NCBI GenBank assembly: GCA_024234935.1
Contig: JACKNI010000002.1
Coordinates: 248,001 to 312,000, forward strand
Origin: Chromatiales bacterium
GTDB lineage: Bacteria > Pseudomonadota > Gammaproteobacteria > Steroidobacterales > GCA-2729495
Direction: 5' to 3'
Length of the DNA: 64,000 nucleotides
A program made the position numbers and the translations under genes. Positions 8,866-17,466 of the stretch are shown here, in pieces. The notes below the pieces were generated by a model, which was given only the letters and a program-made list of their open reading frames with translations, had not been told where the DNA came from and made no database searches. The first letter of the stretch is position 1. Each line of letters opens with the position of its first letter.

Positions 8866-9756
8866 ATGACCAAAGCACATTGCACCTCCCACGCATTGCT
8901 GTCGCTGCTGATCCTCATGCAGGCGGCCTGGGGCGCCGGACCGGGTGACGAACTCGGGCAGCTGACGCCCGTACAGGCCGGCGTCGCAAAGCGCATGCTC
9001 GCCTTCATCGACACCACGGAAAAGTCGTTCTGGCGGGATGTCGACCGGCTCAACCACAGCAAGGTCAGCGCGGAACCGCTGGTCCTGGATGTACCGGACA
9101 ACGGTCACTATGAAGTCCGCGTAAAGCGCGGCGATGTGGCCGAGAAGGCCGGCGTCATGGTGGTCACCACCCAGGTCGAGAAGCCGCCCTTCGTGATTGG
9201 CGGCCGCTGGAACCGCTTTCTCGAAGTGGCGATACATCCGAAGAATCCGCGCGTCGGCATGCTGCATGCGACCTTCTCGGTGCAGATTTCCGCCAAGGGC
9301 GACGGCAACATCGGCGCGACGATGGACATGATGAAGGTCAACCAGCCGCCCGAGGACCTGGCGTTCATGGATGCCCGGGTCACCGAGGTCTTTGCCAGGC
9401 ACGGGATGGATCGCGAGCGCGGGCGGTCAAAGAGCTGCAACAAGCCCAACGCTGGGCCCTGGAAATGGCACCGGGATGGCACATGCACCGGTGTCAGCAT
9501 GTACGGCTTCGACATGCTTGCCGATGACCAGACCTTCACGCTCGTTTCAGAGCTTTACACGGCTGTGGTCGATGCCTACTTCGAAATCCTGGAGAAACGC
9601 GCCAACGCACCCTTCAGTGCCGACGATATTGCCGCCCAGGACTTCATGCGACGCCGCTGGCTCGAAGACCAGTTGTTCTGGGACGTACTGGCGAAGAACT
9701 TTGTGCCCTACGAAGCCTGGTCGGCGGTCAATGCGCCGCCAGTCGTGAAGTTCTGA
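8866..9756 (+). CDS. exported, divergent coproporphyrinogen III oxidase (HemF)-like protein
   Basis: 296 residues with an apparent Sec signal peptide (charged start, then LLSLLILMQAAWGA). After it, two HemF landmarks are recognisable: VAEKAGVMVV, like the family's vfEKAGVN segment, and AIHPKNPRVGMLHATF, like viHPkNP...vHaNyR. The C-terminal RRRWLEDQLFWD...NFVPYEAWSAVN also lines up with the GRYvEFNLlyDrG and SLPP region. The GGGxDLTP motif of true HemF is missing. HemF normally decarboxylates coproporphyrinogen in the cytoplasm, so an exported form is odd and may have lost or changed activity. The MFS gene follows by 15 bases, so the two may share a transcript. Confidence 0.55.
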   Translation: MTKAHCTSHALLSLLILMQAAWGAGPGDELGQLTPVQAGVAKRMLAFIDTTEKSFWRDVDRLNHSKVSAEPLVLDVPDNGHYEVRVKRGDVAEKAGVMVVTTQVEKPPFVIGGRWNRFLEVAIHPKNPRVGMLHATFSVQISAKGDGNIGATMDMMKVNQPPEDLAFMDARVTEVFARHGMDRERGRSKSCNKPNAGPWKWHRDGTCTGVSMYGFDMLADDQTFTLVSELYTAVVDAYFEILEKRANAPFSADDIAAQDFMRRRWLEDQLFWDVLAKNFVPYEAWSAVNAPPVVKF

Positions 9757-9771
9757 GCAGACCCGGGTCTG

Positions 9772-11088
9772 GTGTTCGGGTTCAGCCGCTATCAATGGAT
9801 CGTGCTTGCAGCGGCCTGGCTGGGCTGGGGCTTCGATGTTTTCGATGGTCTGCTGTTCAACTATGTCGCACCAAACGCGGTGCCGGTCCTGCTCGGGCTG
9901 ACGCTGGGCTCGGCGGAGGCAAAAACGGCAACCCTGTTCTGGACCGGTGCGCTGACTTCACTGTTCCTGATCGGATGGGCTGTCGGCGGGGTGATCTTCG
10001 GCCCGATCAGCGATCGCTTCGGCCGTCGCCGCACGCTGATGATCACCATGGTGCTCTATGCCCTTGGCACCGCCTGCTGTGCGCTGGTCACGGACATGTG
10101 GCAGCTCGTTGCCTGCCGGATCATCGCCAGTCTGGGCATCGGCGGCGAGTGGGCGGCGGGTGCGGCAATGGTTGCCGAGGTCGTCGATGACGACCATCGT
10201 GTCGAGGCCGGTGCACTGCTCTATACGGCGGCACCTTTCGGCCTGTTTCTCGCCACCGGCGTCAATGCACTGATCGCGGGGAACCTCATGAGCGCCGACC
10301 CGGAAACGAGCTGGCGCTTTGTACTGCTGTTCGGTTTGCTGCCGGCCACCGTGGCCTTTTTTGTACGCCTGTTCATCAAGGAACCGGAACGCTGGGTGCA
10401 GACCGCGCAGGCCGCCAAGGCACCGGCACCACGCATCAGCGAGCTCTTCTCGGCCGCGTTCTGGCCCCGCACGCGCAGTGCGTTGCTGATGACCTTCATC
10501 GCCCTGCTCACCTGGTGGAGTTGCAACGCCTTTATTCCCGTGGTGAGCGCGACTCTCGGCCAGGCCGCTGCTGCGGCCGGCGGCCTCGACAAGGCGGCAA
10601 CCAGCGCGCTCGTGGAAAACTGGAAGACCATCGCCACCACCTCGTTCAACCTCGGCGGACTGATCGGTACCCTGCTCACCATCCCGATCGCCAAGCGACT
10701 GGGCCGGCGACCGATGTTTGCAATCTATTTCGGTGTTTCCGCGCTCGCACTGATGGCGACTTTTGGCCTGGATCTGCCGGAAGAAACCCGCCTGTATGCC
10801 TACTTCTTCATTGGCCTCAGCGTGTTTGGCGTGTTCGGCAGTTTCACCTACTACCTGCCGGAGTTGTACCCGACACGGCTGCGCGCCACGGGCGCCGGCT
10901 TCTGCTACAACATCGGCCGCGTCGTTGCGGCAGCCGGGCCCTATGTCGTCGGCAGTGTAGCGGCTGCAGGTGCCGGCTCACCGGCGGTAATCCTGAACGC
11001 GCTGTTCGCAGTGGCCTTCGTACCGCTGGCCGGCCTGCTGTTCATCCCGCTGGTCGTCGAGACCCGCGGCCAGACTTTGCCGGAATAG
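9772..11088 (+). CDS. major facilitator superfamily transporter
   Basis: 438 residues with twelve predicted membrane helices. GWGFDVFDGLL in helix 1 and SDRFGRRRTLM between helices 2 and 3 are typical of the metabolite:H+ symporter/AAHS-like MFS branch that imports organic acids; RIIASLGIGGEWAAG in helix 4 and the PELYPTRLRATGAGF loop agree. The most likely start is GTG 9772; a perfect 14-base palindrome (CAGACCCGGGTCTG, 9758-9771) lies directly before it and could affect initiation. Substrate unknown, though co-orientation with the HemF-like gene is worth noting. Confidence 0.85.
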   Translation: MFGFSRYQWIVLAAAWLGWGFDVFDGLLFNYVAPNAVPVLLGLTLGSAEAKTATLFWTGALTSLFLIGWAVGGVIFGPISDRFGRRRTLMITMVLYALGTACCALVTDMWQLVACRIIASLGIGGEWAAGAAMVAEVVDDDHRVEAGALLYTAAPFGLFLATGVNALIAGNLMSADPETSWRFVLLFGLLPATVAFFVRLFIKEPERWVQTAQAAKAPAPRISELFSAAFWPRTRSALLMTFIALLTWWSCNAFIPVVSATLGQAAAAAGGLDKAATSALVENWKTIATTSFNLGGLIGTLLTIPIAKRLGRRPMFAIYFGVSALALMATFGLDLPEETRLYAYFFIGLSVFGVFGSFTYYLPELYPTRLRATGAGFCYNIGRVVAAAGPYVVGSVAAAGAGSPAVILNALFAVAFVPLAGLLFIPLVVETRGQTLPE

Positions 11089-11100
11089 TCGCCAGATCAG

Positions 11101-11358
11101 CTACTCGGCGTTGGTGCGTACACGGGGCTTGAGCGCTTCGTAATGCGGCCGCATGGCGGCAAGCTGCGCATCGCTCAGGGTGGATGCAGCCAGATCAACC
11201 TCGCCGTTCTGCGCAACCCGGGCCTTGCGAGGCTGCAAGGCCGGTGAATCGGCCACGGCCTTCTTTGCTACCGCCGTCGCAGGCTGCATATCCCCGGCCT
11301 GTGCCGTCGTAAGCGCCAAAACAGCCAGCGCTGCAGCCCGAATGAAAAGTTGCGTCAT
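11101..11358 (-). CDS. small exported protein of unknown function
   Basis: 85 residues beginning with a clear signal peptide (RAAALAVLALTTAQA), followed by an Ala-rich, mixed-charge region with no Cys and no recognisable domain. The ATG at 11358 has AGGAGG nine bases upstream, which decides the start over 11403. It is transcribed after the rhomboid gene (gap 48 bases) and may be in the same unit. Possibly a small periplasmic protein; function not known. Confidence 0.6.
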   Translation of the reverse strand: MTQLFIRAAALAVLALTTAQAGDMQPATAVAKKAVADSPALQPRKARVAQNGEVDLAASTLSDAQLAAMRPHYEALKPRVRTNAE

Positions 11359-11406
11359 CTGATGCCTCCTGCAATTCCCGTGAATTGTGCCATGGTATGA
11401 CACGGT

Positions 11407-12141
11407 TCAGGACCAGCCATAGTACGGATGACGACGTACAAGTTCCGGGTCGCGAAACACGAAGATCAGCGCTGCTCCGGCGAGAAAGCCGCCGACATGC
11501 GCCCAGAAGGCAACGCCGCCCTGCGCGCCGATGGAACCCATTCCACCGATGAACTGCGCGACAAACCAGTAGCCGATCATCCAGACGGCTGGCACGGAAA
11601 ATGTCGTGACGAAAATGCCAAGGAACACCAGCATCTTTACCTGGACCCTCGGATAGAGCAGCACATAGGCGCCCATCACGCCGCCGATTGCACCCGACGC
11701 GCCGACCATCGGAATCCCTGAACGCGGATCAGAGAATATCTGCAGGGCAGCAGCGGCGAGGCCACAGAGCAGATAGAAAACGAGAAAGCGCGCGTGCCCC
11801 ATCGAGTCTTCGACATTGGTGCCGAAGATCCAGAGAAACCACATGTTGCCGATGATGTGCAGCCAGCCGCCGTGCAGGAACATGTGCGAGAAGGGGCTTA
11901 ACCAGTTCGGTGTATCGCCGAGTATGCAGAGCATTCCTGGCCCCACCTCGAAGCGCGTGCCGGCGGCCAGGGTCTGCAGCAACTCACCGGGAACCAGACC
12001 GAGCGTGCAGACAGATGCGCCCAGTTTCGGCTCGGTACCGAGCCCCTGCACGAAGATCCAGGCCAGGATATTCAGGCCGATGAGGCCAATGGTCGTCCAC
12101 GGCGTGAGGAAATGCGGGTTCTCGTCACTGATTGGAAACAC
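11407..12141 (-). CDS. rhomboid family intramembrane serine protease
   Basis: A 244-residue membrane protein with six or seven helices. The catalytic serine lies in VGASGAIGGVMGAY and the catalytic histidine in FWAHVGGFLAGAAL; the HMFLHGGWLHIIGNMWFLW segment after the first helix is the conserved L1/helix 2 region. These enzymes cut transmembrane segments of substrate proteins. Unusually long first periplasmic loop (about residues 35-75) resembles the widespread GlpG-unrelated rhomboid group. It diverges from a MerR gene across a 95-base region with three TATTGRCAC repeats, so the two are probably co-regulated. Confidence 0.92.
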   Translation of the reverse strand: MFPISDENPHFLTPWTTIGLIGLNILAWIFVQGLGTEPKLGASVCTLGLVPGELLQTLAAGTRFEVGPGMLCILGDTPNWLSPFSHMFLHGGWLHIIGNMWFLWIFGTNVEDSMGHARFLVFYLLCGLAAAALQIFSDPRSGIPMVGASGAIGGVMGAYVLLYPRVQVKMLVFLGIFVTTFSVPAVWMIGYWFVAQFIGGMGSIGAQGGVAFWAHVGGFLAGAALIFVFRDPELVRRHPYYGWS

Positions 12142-12157
12142 AAGGCGCTCCGGAAAC

Positions 12158-12208
12158 TATTGGCACAATATTGACACTCCGGCTGCCAAGCTTGATATAT
12201 ATTGGCAC
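12158..12208. repeat. three phased direct repeats TATTGRCAC in a divergent promoter region
   Basis: Copies are at 12158-12166 (TATTGGCAC), 12169-12177 (TATTGACAC) and 12200-12208 (TATTGGCAC). Start-to-start distances are 11 and 31 bases, close to one and three helical turns, so all copies face the same side of the helix. The first copy also forms the palindrome TATTG-GCA-CAATA (12158-12170). They lie between the divergent rhomboid and MerR genes and probably bind the MerR product. Confidence 0.6.
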
Positions 12209-12236
12209 TGTATAGACGGTGCCATGGGTTTCACAG

Positions 12237-13127
12237 ATGTCAACGCAACGCAGCTACGCTCTTTCGGAACTGGTGGAGCACACCGGCTTCGACCGCCGCA
12301 CCATTGTGTATTACATCCAGTCGGGGCTCCTGCCAAAGGTCGGCCGTCGTGGCCCCCATACCCGCTACCCCGACGAATGCCTCTCCAGACTGCTTTTTAT
12401 CAAAGGGGTCAGGGAGTTACAGGCAGGCGGCCAGCTGCTGACCGCGACCCTGGCGGAAATCGGCCGCGCGCTCTCCGCGCTGGATAACCAAGGTATCAGG
12501 GACATTCTGGATCGCGGCCTGCCCAGCGCTGAAATCGAGCGATTGTTTGCGGTGCCGACAGCCCCTGATCCGGCTCCGGCGGAACCATCCGGCAATGCGC
12601 ATACCGGCCCGGCGCCAACCGGGCCTTCGCCGCTGCGGACAGAAGCCCCCGCATCACGCAGCGAACCAGCGAGCCCCTCGTCCGGCGGCGACAAGCGCAG
12701 TTATGGCCTGGCTGATGCGTCAATTCGACAGCGCTTTGCGGCGGAACGCCCATCTGCTGCGTCAGCGGAGCCGGTACATGAGGACACGCATCCGCGCCTG
12801 CCCGTACTTCAGCCGGGATCCGCAGGAATGCCAGCATCTGCCGGTTCGACCCCGGACCCCGGGAACATGCCCGGCGGTACGGAATCCCCTGACGCCAGCG
12901 GCGATGAGCACACCGATCTTGGACACCTGCTGCGCCAGCTTGAACTGCGCCCGACGCTCAATCCCAGGCGCAGCCCGCCGGGGGCTCCGGAACAATGGAC
13001 TGAAATCCCGATCACCAGCCGGGTCTGGCTGTCGGTGCGTGGCCTGCCGGAAGAAGACGCAGGCCTGGCCGAGGCCCTGGCCAGGCTGCTGAAGCGCGCA
13101 TTGCGCAGCCGGCCGTCGACCACGTGA
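12237..13127 (+). CDS. MerR-type HTH transcriptional regulator with long proline-rich tail
   Basis: The N-terminal 70 residues form a MerR winged helix-turn-helix (SELVEHTGFDRRTIVYYIQ, then GLLPKVGRRGPHTRYPDECLSRLLFI). The usual dimerisation helix is short and is followed by about 130 residues rich in Pro, Ala, Ser and Glu, then a small C-terminal module (TEIPITSRVWLSVRGLP). No metal-binding Cys pattern is present. I use ATG 12237; a GTG at 12219 in frame is possible. Direct repeats in the upstream region suggest autoregulation. Its last codons overlap the TPR gene (GTGA), so the two are coupled. Confidence 0.8.
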   Translation: MSTQRSYALSELVEHTGFDRRTIVYYIQSGLLPKVGRRGPHTRYPDECLSRLLFIKGVRELQAGGQLLTATLAEIGRALSALDNQGIRDILDRGLPSAEIERLFAVPTAPDPAPAEPSGNAHTGPAPTGPSPLRTEAPASRSEPASPSSGGDKRSYGLADASIRQRFAAERPSAASAEPVHEDTHPRLPVLQPGSAGMPASAGSTPDPGNMPGGTESPDASGDEHTDLGHLLRQLELRPTLNPRRSPPGAPEQWTEIPITSRVWLSVRGLPEEDAGLAEALARLLKRALRSRPSTT

Positions 13128-13930
13128 GTGTCTGGGGCATCGCCGCCGGACGGGTCATCGGCACGCTACCGGGACGCCTGCTGACCACCATGATGGCGCT
13201 CTGCTCTGCCACTCAGGCAGTAAATGGCATGCCGGTCGACGACCCTCAACTGGCCACTCTGCGCGATGGCATCGAGCACGCCTGGAACCGGCGCGACCTG
13301 CAGGCCATCGAAGCGGGGCGGCAGGCGATCCTTGAACTCGGGAGTACCGCGGAAGCCACGACATCCCGGCAGGACCTCGCGATTTATCTGGGCGCCTATG
13401 TCCGGCTTCGTCAGTCGCAGCTGGTCGGCGACCGAAAGGAGCAGGCGCGCAACTACCTTGAGGATTGCATTACCGCACTGCAAGCGCTGTTGGAGCGTCG
13501 CAAGGATGATGCCGAAGCCAGGGCGCTGCTCGGCTCCTGCTACGGCGCCAGCACCCGATATCATTTCCTGGGCGCAATGTGGCGGGGGCTCGAGGCAGGC
13601 CGGCAAATCAGCGCCGCAGTCGAACGGGCACCGGACAACGCCTGGGTCGTGTTCCAGGACGGTGTCAGCGATTACGAAAAACCGATGATTGTCGGTGGCA
13701 GCAAGAAGCGGGCGCTCGGCAAGCTGCGGCGGGCCGCAAGGCTGTTTGCCGGATCCCGGTCACCGGGCTCGGCGCAGCCCGTCTGGGGTGAGGCCGAGAC
13801 GTGGTTGTATATCGGTCGCGCACATCTGGCCCTCGGTGAAACCGAAGCGGCACGCGAGGCACTGCAGACCGCGCTGGCGATGGCGCCAGACAATCAGGAT
13901 ATTCGCGAGGCGCTGCAAACCCTGCCTTAG
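13124..13930 (+). CDS. TPR-repeat protein, probably exported or membrane-anchored
   Basis: 268 residues. The N terminus (PGRLLTTMMALCSATQAVNG) resembles a signal peptide or anchor. The rest is helical with tetratricopeptide features; the last 40 residues (ETWLYIGRAHLALGETEAAREALQTALAMAPDN) are a clear TPR unit, while the middle has DDAEARALLGSCYG. TPR domains are protein-binding scaffolds. Start is GTG 13124, overlapping the MerR stop by four bases. Function is otherwise unknown; the coupling to the MerR gene suggests a shared task with the rhomboid locus. Confidence 0.75.
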   Translation: MSVWGIAAGRVIGTLPGRLLTTMMALCSATQAVNGMPVDDPQLATLRDGIEHAWNRRDLQAIEAGRQAILELGSTAEATTSRQDLAIYLGAYVRLRQSQLVGDRKEQARNYLEDCITALQALLERRKDDAEARALLGSCYGASTRYHFLGAMWRGLEAGRQISAAVERAPDNAWVVFQDGVSDYEKPMIVGGSKKRALGKLRRAARLFAGSRSPGSAQPVWGEAETWLYIGRAHLALGETEAAREALQTALAMAPDNQDIREALQTLP

Positions 13931-14007
13931 CGCTCTGCCTTTCCGGCACGGCCGCCGCACCTGCACCTAGCAGAATTACGGATACCGGACCCTGCCGGCA
14001 CCCCTTG

Positions 14008-14013
14008 TATAAT
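14008..14013 (+). promoter_or_regulatory. -10 element before the 14055 gene
   Basis: A consensus TATAAT lies 42 bases before the ATG at 14055. I see no good -35 at the usual distance, so the promoter may need an activator, or the match may be chance. Confidence 0.35.
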
Positions 14014-14054
14014 TTTCAATACATCTATCCCGGTTACAGACAGCGGTGAGAGCA

Positions 14055-14954
14055 ATGGATCATCTGGCAACAAAGATGAAGGGTCCCCTGAAGATGTTCA
14101 TGGAACGCTTCGGGAAGTTCGTCCGGGAGGACGATTACCAGCAGTTCTTTTCCAACCGCCGCCAGAACGGTCGCGACACCTACCTGAGCTCGGACTTCCG
14201 GCGGGCAGACAAGCTCTCCTCGATCATTCTCGAGGAATACGGCATACGCAACAAACTGCAGGGCAACGTGATCCTCGTCGTCCCCGATCCGGCTTATGAC
14301 GTACCGGTTTACATGTTTCAGCTCGGTGGCAACGGCAAGCAGACCATCGCGCTGCTTGATATCGCGCCAACGCATCCGGACATGGACTATGGCCCGCTGA
14401 TTCCGGTCTGGGAGAAGTACCGGAAGGCCCTGAACATCGGTGAGGCGAAGATCGAGTGGGTGTTGACGACCGCCTCACCGTACCTGCTGCATTGCCAGTA
14501 TGGCGAAGTCGACACGGAACTCTTCAACGAAGCGGCCGCTGCCTATCTCGATGTCTGGATAGAGCACTACTACAAGCCGGGTCGCAAACTCGAATCACAG
14601 ACCGACATCGATATCGTCACCAACGCCATCTACAAGTACAAGCACGTCCTGCACGCCAACGATCCGGCTTACGGAATCTTCGAAAAATCCTGGGGCAAGC
14701 CGGTAGCCGATGCCTTCCACTACGTCGAAAGCTGGGAGCATCCGGCCCTGCCGCTGTCACACGAGGCAGATCCCTATGCGCCGGTCTGGGAAAACAAGGA
14801 ACTGAACGTGATGTGGACGCTGGCTGCGCAGCGGAAGTTCGAGCAGGAACCGGTACAGGTGCAGAAGGGATTACGCGAAGCGCTGGAAAATCGGGCGCGG
14901 GATGCTCACTTCGGCATGATTACGCCGGAGATCTACGAAAGCCTGCGCGGCTGA
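14055..14954 (+). CDS. conserved-looking soluble protein of unknown function, possibly bilin-reductase-like
   Basis: 299 residues, no signal peptide or membrane segment, many aromatic residues. I do not recognise the family with certainty. The stretch PAYDVPVYMFQLGG followed by ALLDIAPTHPDMDYGPLIPVW has the layout of ferredoxin-dependent bilin reductases and their relatives (beta strand, then a conserved Asp strand, then a proline-rich turn), but this is by eye and weak. The C-terminal half is helical and charged. ATG 14055 is chosen over an in-frame GTG at 14046. It stands alone, facing the nor operon across a terminator. Confidence 0.4.
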   Translation: MDHLATKMKGPLKMFMERFGKFVREDDYQQFFSNRRQNGRDTYLSSDFRRADKLSSIILEEYGIRNKLQGNVILVVPDPAYDVPVYMFQLGGNGKQTIALLDIAPTHPDMDYGPLIPVWEKYRKALNIGEAKIEWVLTTASPYLLHCQYGEVDTELFNEAAAAYLDVWIEHYYKPGRKLESQTDIDIVTNAIYKYKHVLHANDPAYGIFEKSWGKPVADAFHYVESWEHPALPLSHEADPYAPVWENKELNVMWTLAAQRKFEQEPVQVQKGLREALENRARDAHFGMITPEIYESLRG

Positions 14955-14955
14955 G

Positions 14956-14993
14956 AAAAACGCGGGGCCGGATCCCGATGGATCCAGCCCCGC
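14956..14993 (-). terminator. rho-independent terminator of the nor operon
   Basis: GCGGGGC-C-GGATCC and GGATCC-A-GCCCCGC form a long stem (14962-14993) with loop CGAT. Read on the minus strand it is followed by G then TTTTT (complement of 14956-14960), the expected U tract. It lies 25 bases after the cytochrome c stop codon and may also end the convergent gene. Confidence 0.8.
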
Positions 14994-15017
14994 ATATCAG
15001 GCTCCGGGCGGGACTCT

Positions 15018-15332
15018 TCAGCCGCCCGGCGGCAGTGCGGCGTAGTACGCACCCAGCGAAGCGAGTTCCGAGTCATTCAGCGTAGCGGCAATCGCCGACA
15101 TCGTCGGCTCACTGCGCAGACCCGTCTTGTAGTCACTTATGGCCTTTTCGATGTAGGCGGCCTTCTGGCCGGCAAGGTTCGGCCAGAGCGGATTAACGCT
15201 GATGCCGTTCGGGCCATGGCAACCGGCGCAGAGAGTCTTCGCCTTGTCTGCCGCATTCTGGTCCGCAGCTGAAGCGCCAAGGCTCAAGCCGAGTACAGCG
15301 ACTGCCGTTGCGATGATGATTGTCGATTTCAC
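15018..15332 (-). CDS. small periplasmic class I cytochrome c
   Basis: 104 residues with a signal peptide (IIIATAVAVLGLSLGASA) and one haem-binding motif CAGCH, with the distal Met expected in SEPTMSAIAATL. The size and the GPNGISVNPLWPNLAGQ segment match c553/c554-type electron carriers. It is the last gene of the norCB operon, 23 bases after norB, and is a good candidate for the electron donor to the NO reductase, in place of the usual accessory genes. Confidence 0.85.
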   Translation of the reverse strand: MKSTIIIATAVAVLGLSLGASAADQNAADKAKTLCAGCHGPNGISVNPLWPNLAGQKAAYIEKAISDYKTGLRSEPTMSAIAATLNDSELASLGAYYAALPPGG

Positions 15333-15355
15333 GTCATATCTCCTTCAGGATTTCG

Positions 15356-16813
15356 TTAGGCAGCGTGTTCTGCAACTTCAGTGTGGAATACCGCGGGGCG
15401 CGTCTCGCGCACGCCGATGGTCATGAGATCCCACACCAGCAACAGGAAGCCGGCTGCCGTCATGTAGCCGAAGATCTGGCGCCACCACATGCCCTGCAGA
15501 TACCAGGCGTTGTGCTGCGCCTTGAAGAAACCCGCCCAGGTTGCACCCTCAAGCGCGCGCTCGATGAACACCTGGTCATAACCGGAAACCAGCAACGCCA
15601 TGACCATGCCAAGCACGCCACCGTTGAGCAGGCCAAGCGACCACTTCCACTTCCAGCCGTTATCGACCAGACCGCCACCGAAGTTCACGTTACCGCGCCA
15701 CTTCTGCACGGCAAGGTAGAACACCGCGATGTTCATCGTCGCGTATGCGCCGAAGAACGCGAAGTGTCCATGCGATGCAGACCACTGGGTACCGTGTGTA
15801 TAGACGTTGACCTGCGGCAGTGTGTGCATGAAGCCCCAGACGCCCGCACCAAAGAAGTTGCCAAAGGCGTGGGCAATCAGCCAGGCAAGCGCCGGATGAT
15901 TGGGGCTCTTGAAGCGATGCACACCGGAGTCATAGACCGCATGCACGACCATCGCCACCAGCGGTACCGGTTCGAGGGCCGAGAAGAAGCCGCCGACGGT
16001 CAGCCAGTACTCGGGCGTGCCAATCCAGAAGTAGTGATGGCCGAGACCGAGAATACCGGAGCCAAGCATCATCGCGACTTCGATGTACAGCCAGGTGGTC
16101 ACGATCTGCCGGCGTGCGCCGAGCGTCTTGATCAGACCCCATGCCATGATGCAACCGACCAGCACTTCCCAGGTCGCTTCGACCCAGAGGTGAATGACCC
16201 ACCACCACCAGAACTGGTCCATGGACAGGTTGTCGGTATAGAACATGCCGGTGAGGTACATGCCGGCAACGGCTACAAGGTCAAGCACCAGGACGCCGCC
16301 AATTCCGGTCCAGCGGCCCTTCATGAAGGTCGCAGCAATGTTGTAGAAGAAGATCAGCACGCAAACCACGATGCCGATGTCTGCCCAGCGCGGTGCCTCG
16401 ATGTACTCACGCCCCTCGTTGATCAACCAGATACTCTGGAGGTCGCCGGGGCCCGTCTGCACGAAGAGGTATACCGCCACCACGATGGCGACCGCGATCG
16501 TAAACAGCCAGAAGCCGAGATTACCCAGCTTCAGACCGACAACCTCGGTACCGGACTCTTCCTCGATCAGCCAGTAGATGCTGCCGATGAAGCCGAACAA
16601 CATCCATACGACCATGGCGTTGATGTGAACGGTGCGGTTGACGCTGAAATCCACCACACCATAGAGGAAGTCGGGATTCAGGAACTGGAAACCGGCCAGC
16701 AGTCCAAACAGGATCTGTGCACCGAACAGCGCTACGGCGACTACAAAATACTTGACGGCAAGCCGCTGGCCTCCGCTGAGGGGGACACTGCCTGTGAGCT
16801 TGGCGGTACTCAT
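15356..16813 (-). CDS. norB: nitric oxide reductase subunit B
   Basis: Catalytic subunit of cytochrome c-dependent NO reductase (2 NO to N2O) in the inner membrane. 485 residues and about twelve helices. Haem and non-haem iron ligands are visible in WWVIHLWVEATWEV, GHHYFW, and HGTQWSASHGHFAFFGAY; the conserved Glu of VEATWEV is present, and there is no N-terminal cytochrome extension, so this is cNorB and not qNor. The ATG at 16813 overlaps the norC stop (ATGA). Gene order norC-norB is standard, but norQ and norD do not follow. Confidence 0.95.
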   Translation of the reverse strand: MSTAKLTGSVPLSGGQRLAVKYFVVAVALFGAQILFGLLAGFQFLNPDFLYGVVDFSVNRTVHINAMVVWMLFGFIGSIYWLIEEESGTEVVGLKLGNLGFWLFTIAVAIVVAVYLFVQTGPGDLQSIWLINEGREYIEAPRWADIGIVVCVLIFFYNIAATFMKGRWTGIGGVLVLDLVAVAGMYLTGMFYTDNLSMDQFWWWWVIHLWVEATWEVLVGCIMAWGLIKTLGARRQIVTTWLYIEVAMMLGSGILGLGHHYFWIGTPEYWLTVGGFFSALEPVPLVAMVVHAVYDSGVHRFKSPNHPALAWLIAHAFGNFFGAGVWGFMHTLPQVNVYTHGTQWSASHGHFAFFGAYATMNIAVFYLAVQKWRGNVNFGGGLVDNGWKWKWSLGLLNGGVLGMVMALLVSGYDQVFIERALEGATWAGFFKAQHNAWYLQGMWWRQIFGYMTAAGFLLLVWDLMTIGVRETRPAVFHTEVAEHAA

Positions 16814-17412
16814 CGATCGCCCTCCTGTGCAATGGGTGTAAAGTTCCGTGGGAAACCGGTGGTGTCGATGGCAGAGGTCCACTTGAGGAACGCCACGACT
16901 GCCTTGGCCTCATCTTCGGTGAGGTGGAGATTCGGCATACGGCGCTTGCCACCGTAACCGCGGGCATTGGTAGTTGGATCCATCAGGAACTTGACCATCA
17001 GCATCTCGCGGGCGCTTTCGCCGGCCCAGCCCGGATCCAGCCAGGCCTTGGTGAGATCGGGTGCGTAGTAGGCACCGTTACCCAGGATGGTGTGACAGGC
17101 GGTGCAGTTTCTGGCCTGCAAGGTCATCTTGCCGTGACTCACCATGGCCTCGGCTTCTTCCGGTGACAGCATCTTGCCAAACAGCGGGGCATCCGCACCG
17201 ATGACCGGCTCCTGGAACTCGCGCTGCGTATTCATGCGGTAATAGATGCGCTTGTTGATCACCTCGAATGCGGGCACACGTGAGTGACCGGCGGTGATCA
17301 CGGCAACCGTATCGAAGGTCAGCACGATAAGGACAATGGCCATGCCAGCGGTCACCCAGATCGCTGTCTTGCGCCACAAATCCTCGCTCGCCCACCAGGG
17401 CACATTACTCAT
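16810..17412 (-). CDS. norC: nitric oxide reductase subunit C (membrane-anchored cytochrome c)
   Basis: 200 residues, somewhat longer than many NorC. One N-terminal membrane helix (TAIWVTAGMAIVLIVLTF), then a periplasmic cytochrome c domain with CTACH and a likely axial Met in KRRMPNLHLT. It takes electrons from soluble cytochromes or azurin and gives them to NorB. Translation is coupled to norB. Upstream, a 3-helix protein gene (17467-17799) probably begins the operon. I see no clear FNR/Dnr box in the 17800-17913 stretch. Confidence 0.93.
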   Translation of the reverse strand: MSNVPWWASEDLWRKTAIWVTAGMAIVLIVLTFDTVAVITAGHSRVPAFEVINKRIYYRMNTQREFQEPVIGADAPLFGKMLSPEEAEAMVSHGKMTLQARNCTACHTILGNGAYYAPDLTKAWLDPGWAGESAREMLMVKFLMDPTTNARGYGGKRRMPNLHLTEDEAKAVVAFLKWTSAIDTTGFPRNFTPIAQEGDR

Positions 17413-17466
17413 GATATTGCTCTCCTTCCGGCCACAGGGCCCCTAGATACAGAAGTCATCAGTGTC

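Noticed and set aside
9758..9771. Perfect palindrome CAGACCCGGGTCTG before the MFS gene as an operator
   Set aside because: It lies directly against the start codon within a likely operon; it could be chance in GC-rich DNA, so I note it only with the gene.
15320..16957. A 545-codon plus-strand frame
   Set aside because: Antisense to norB and part of norC.
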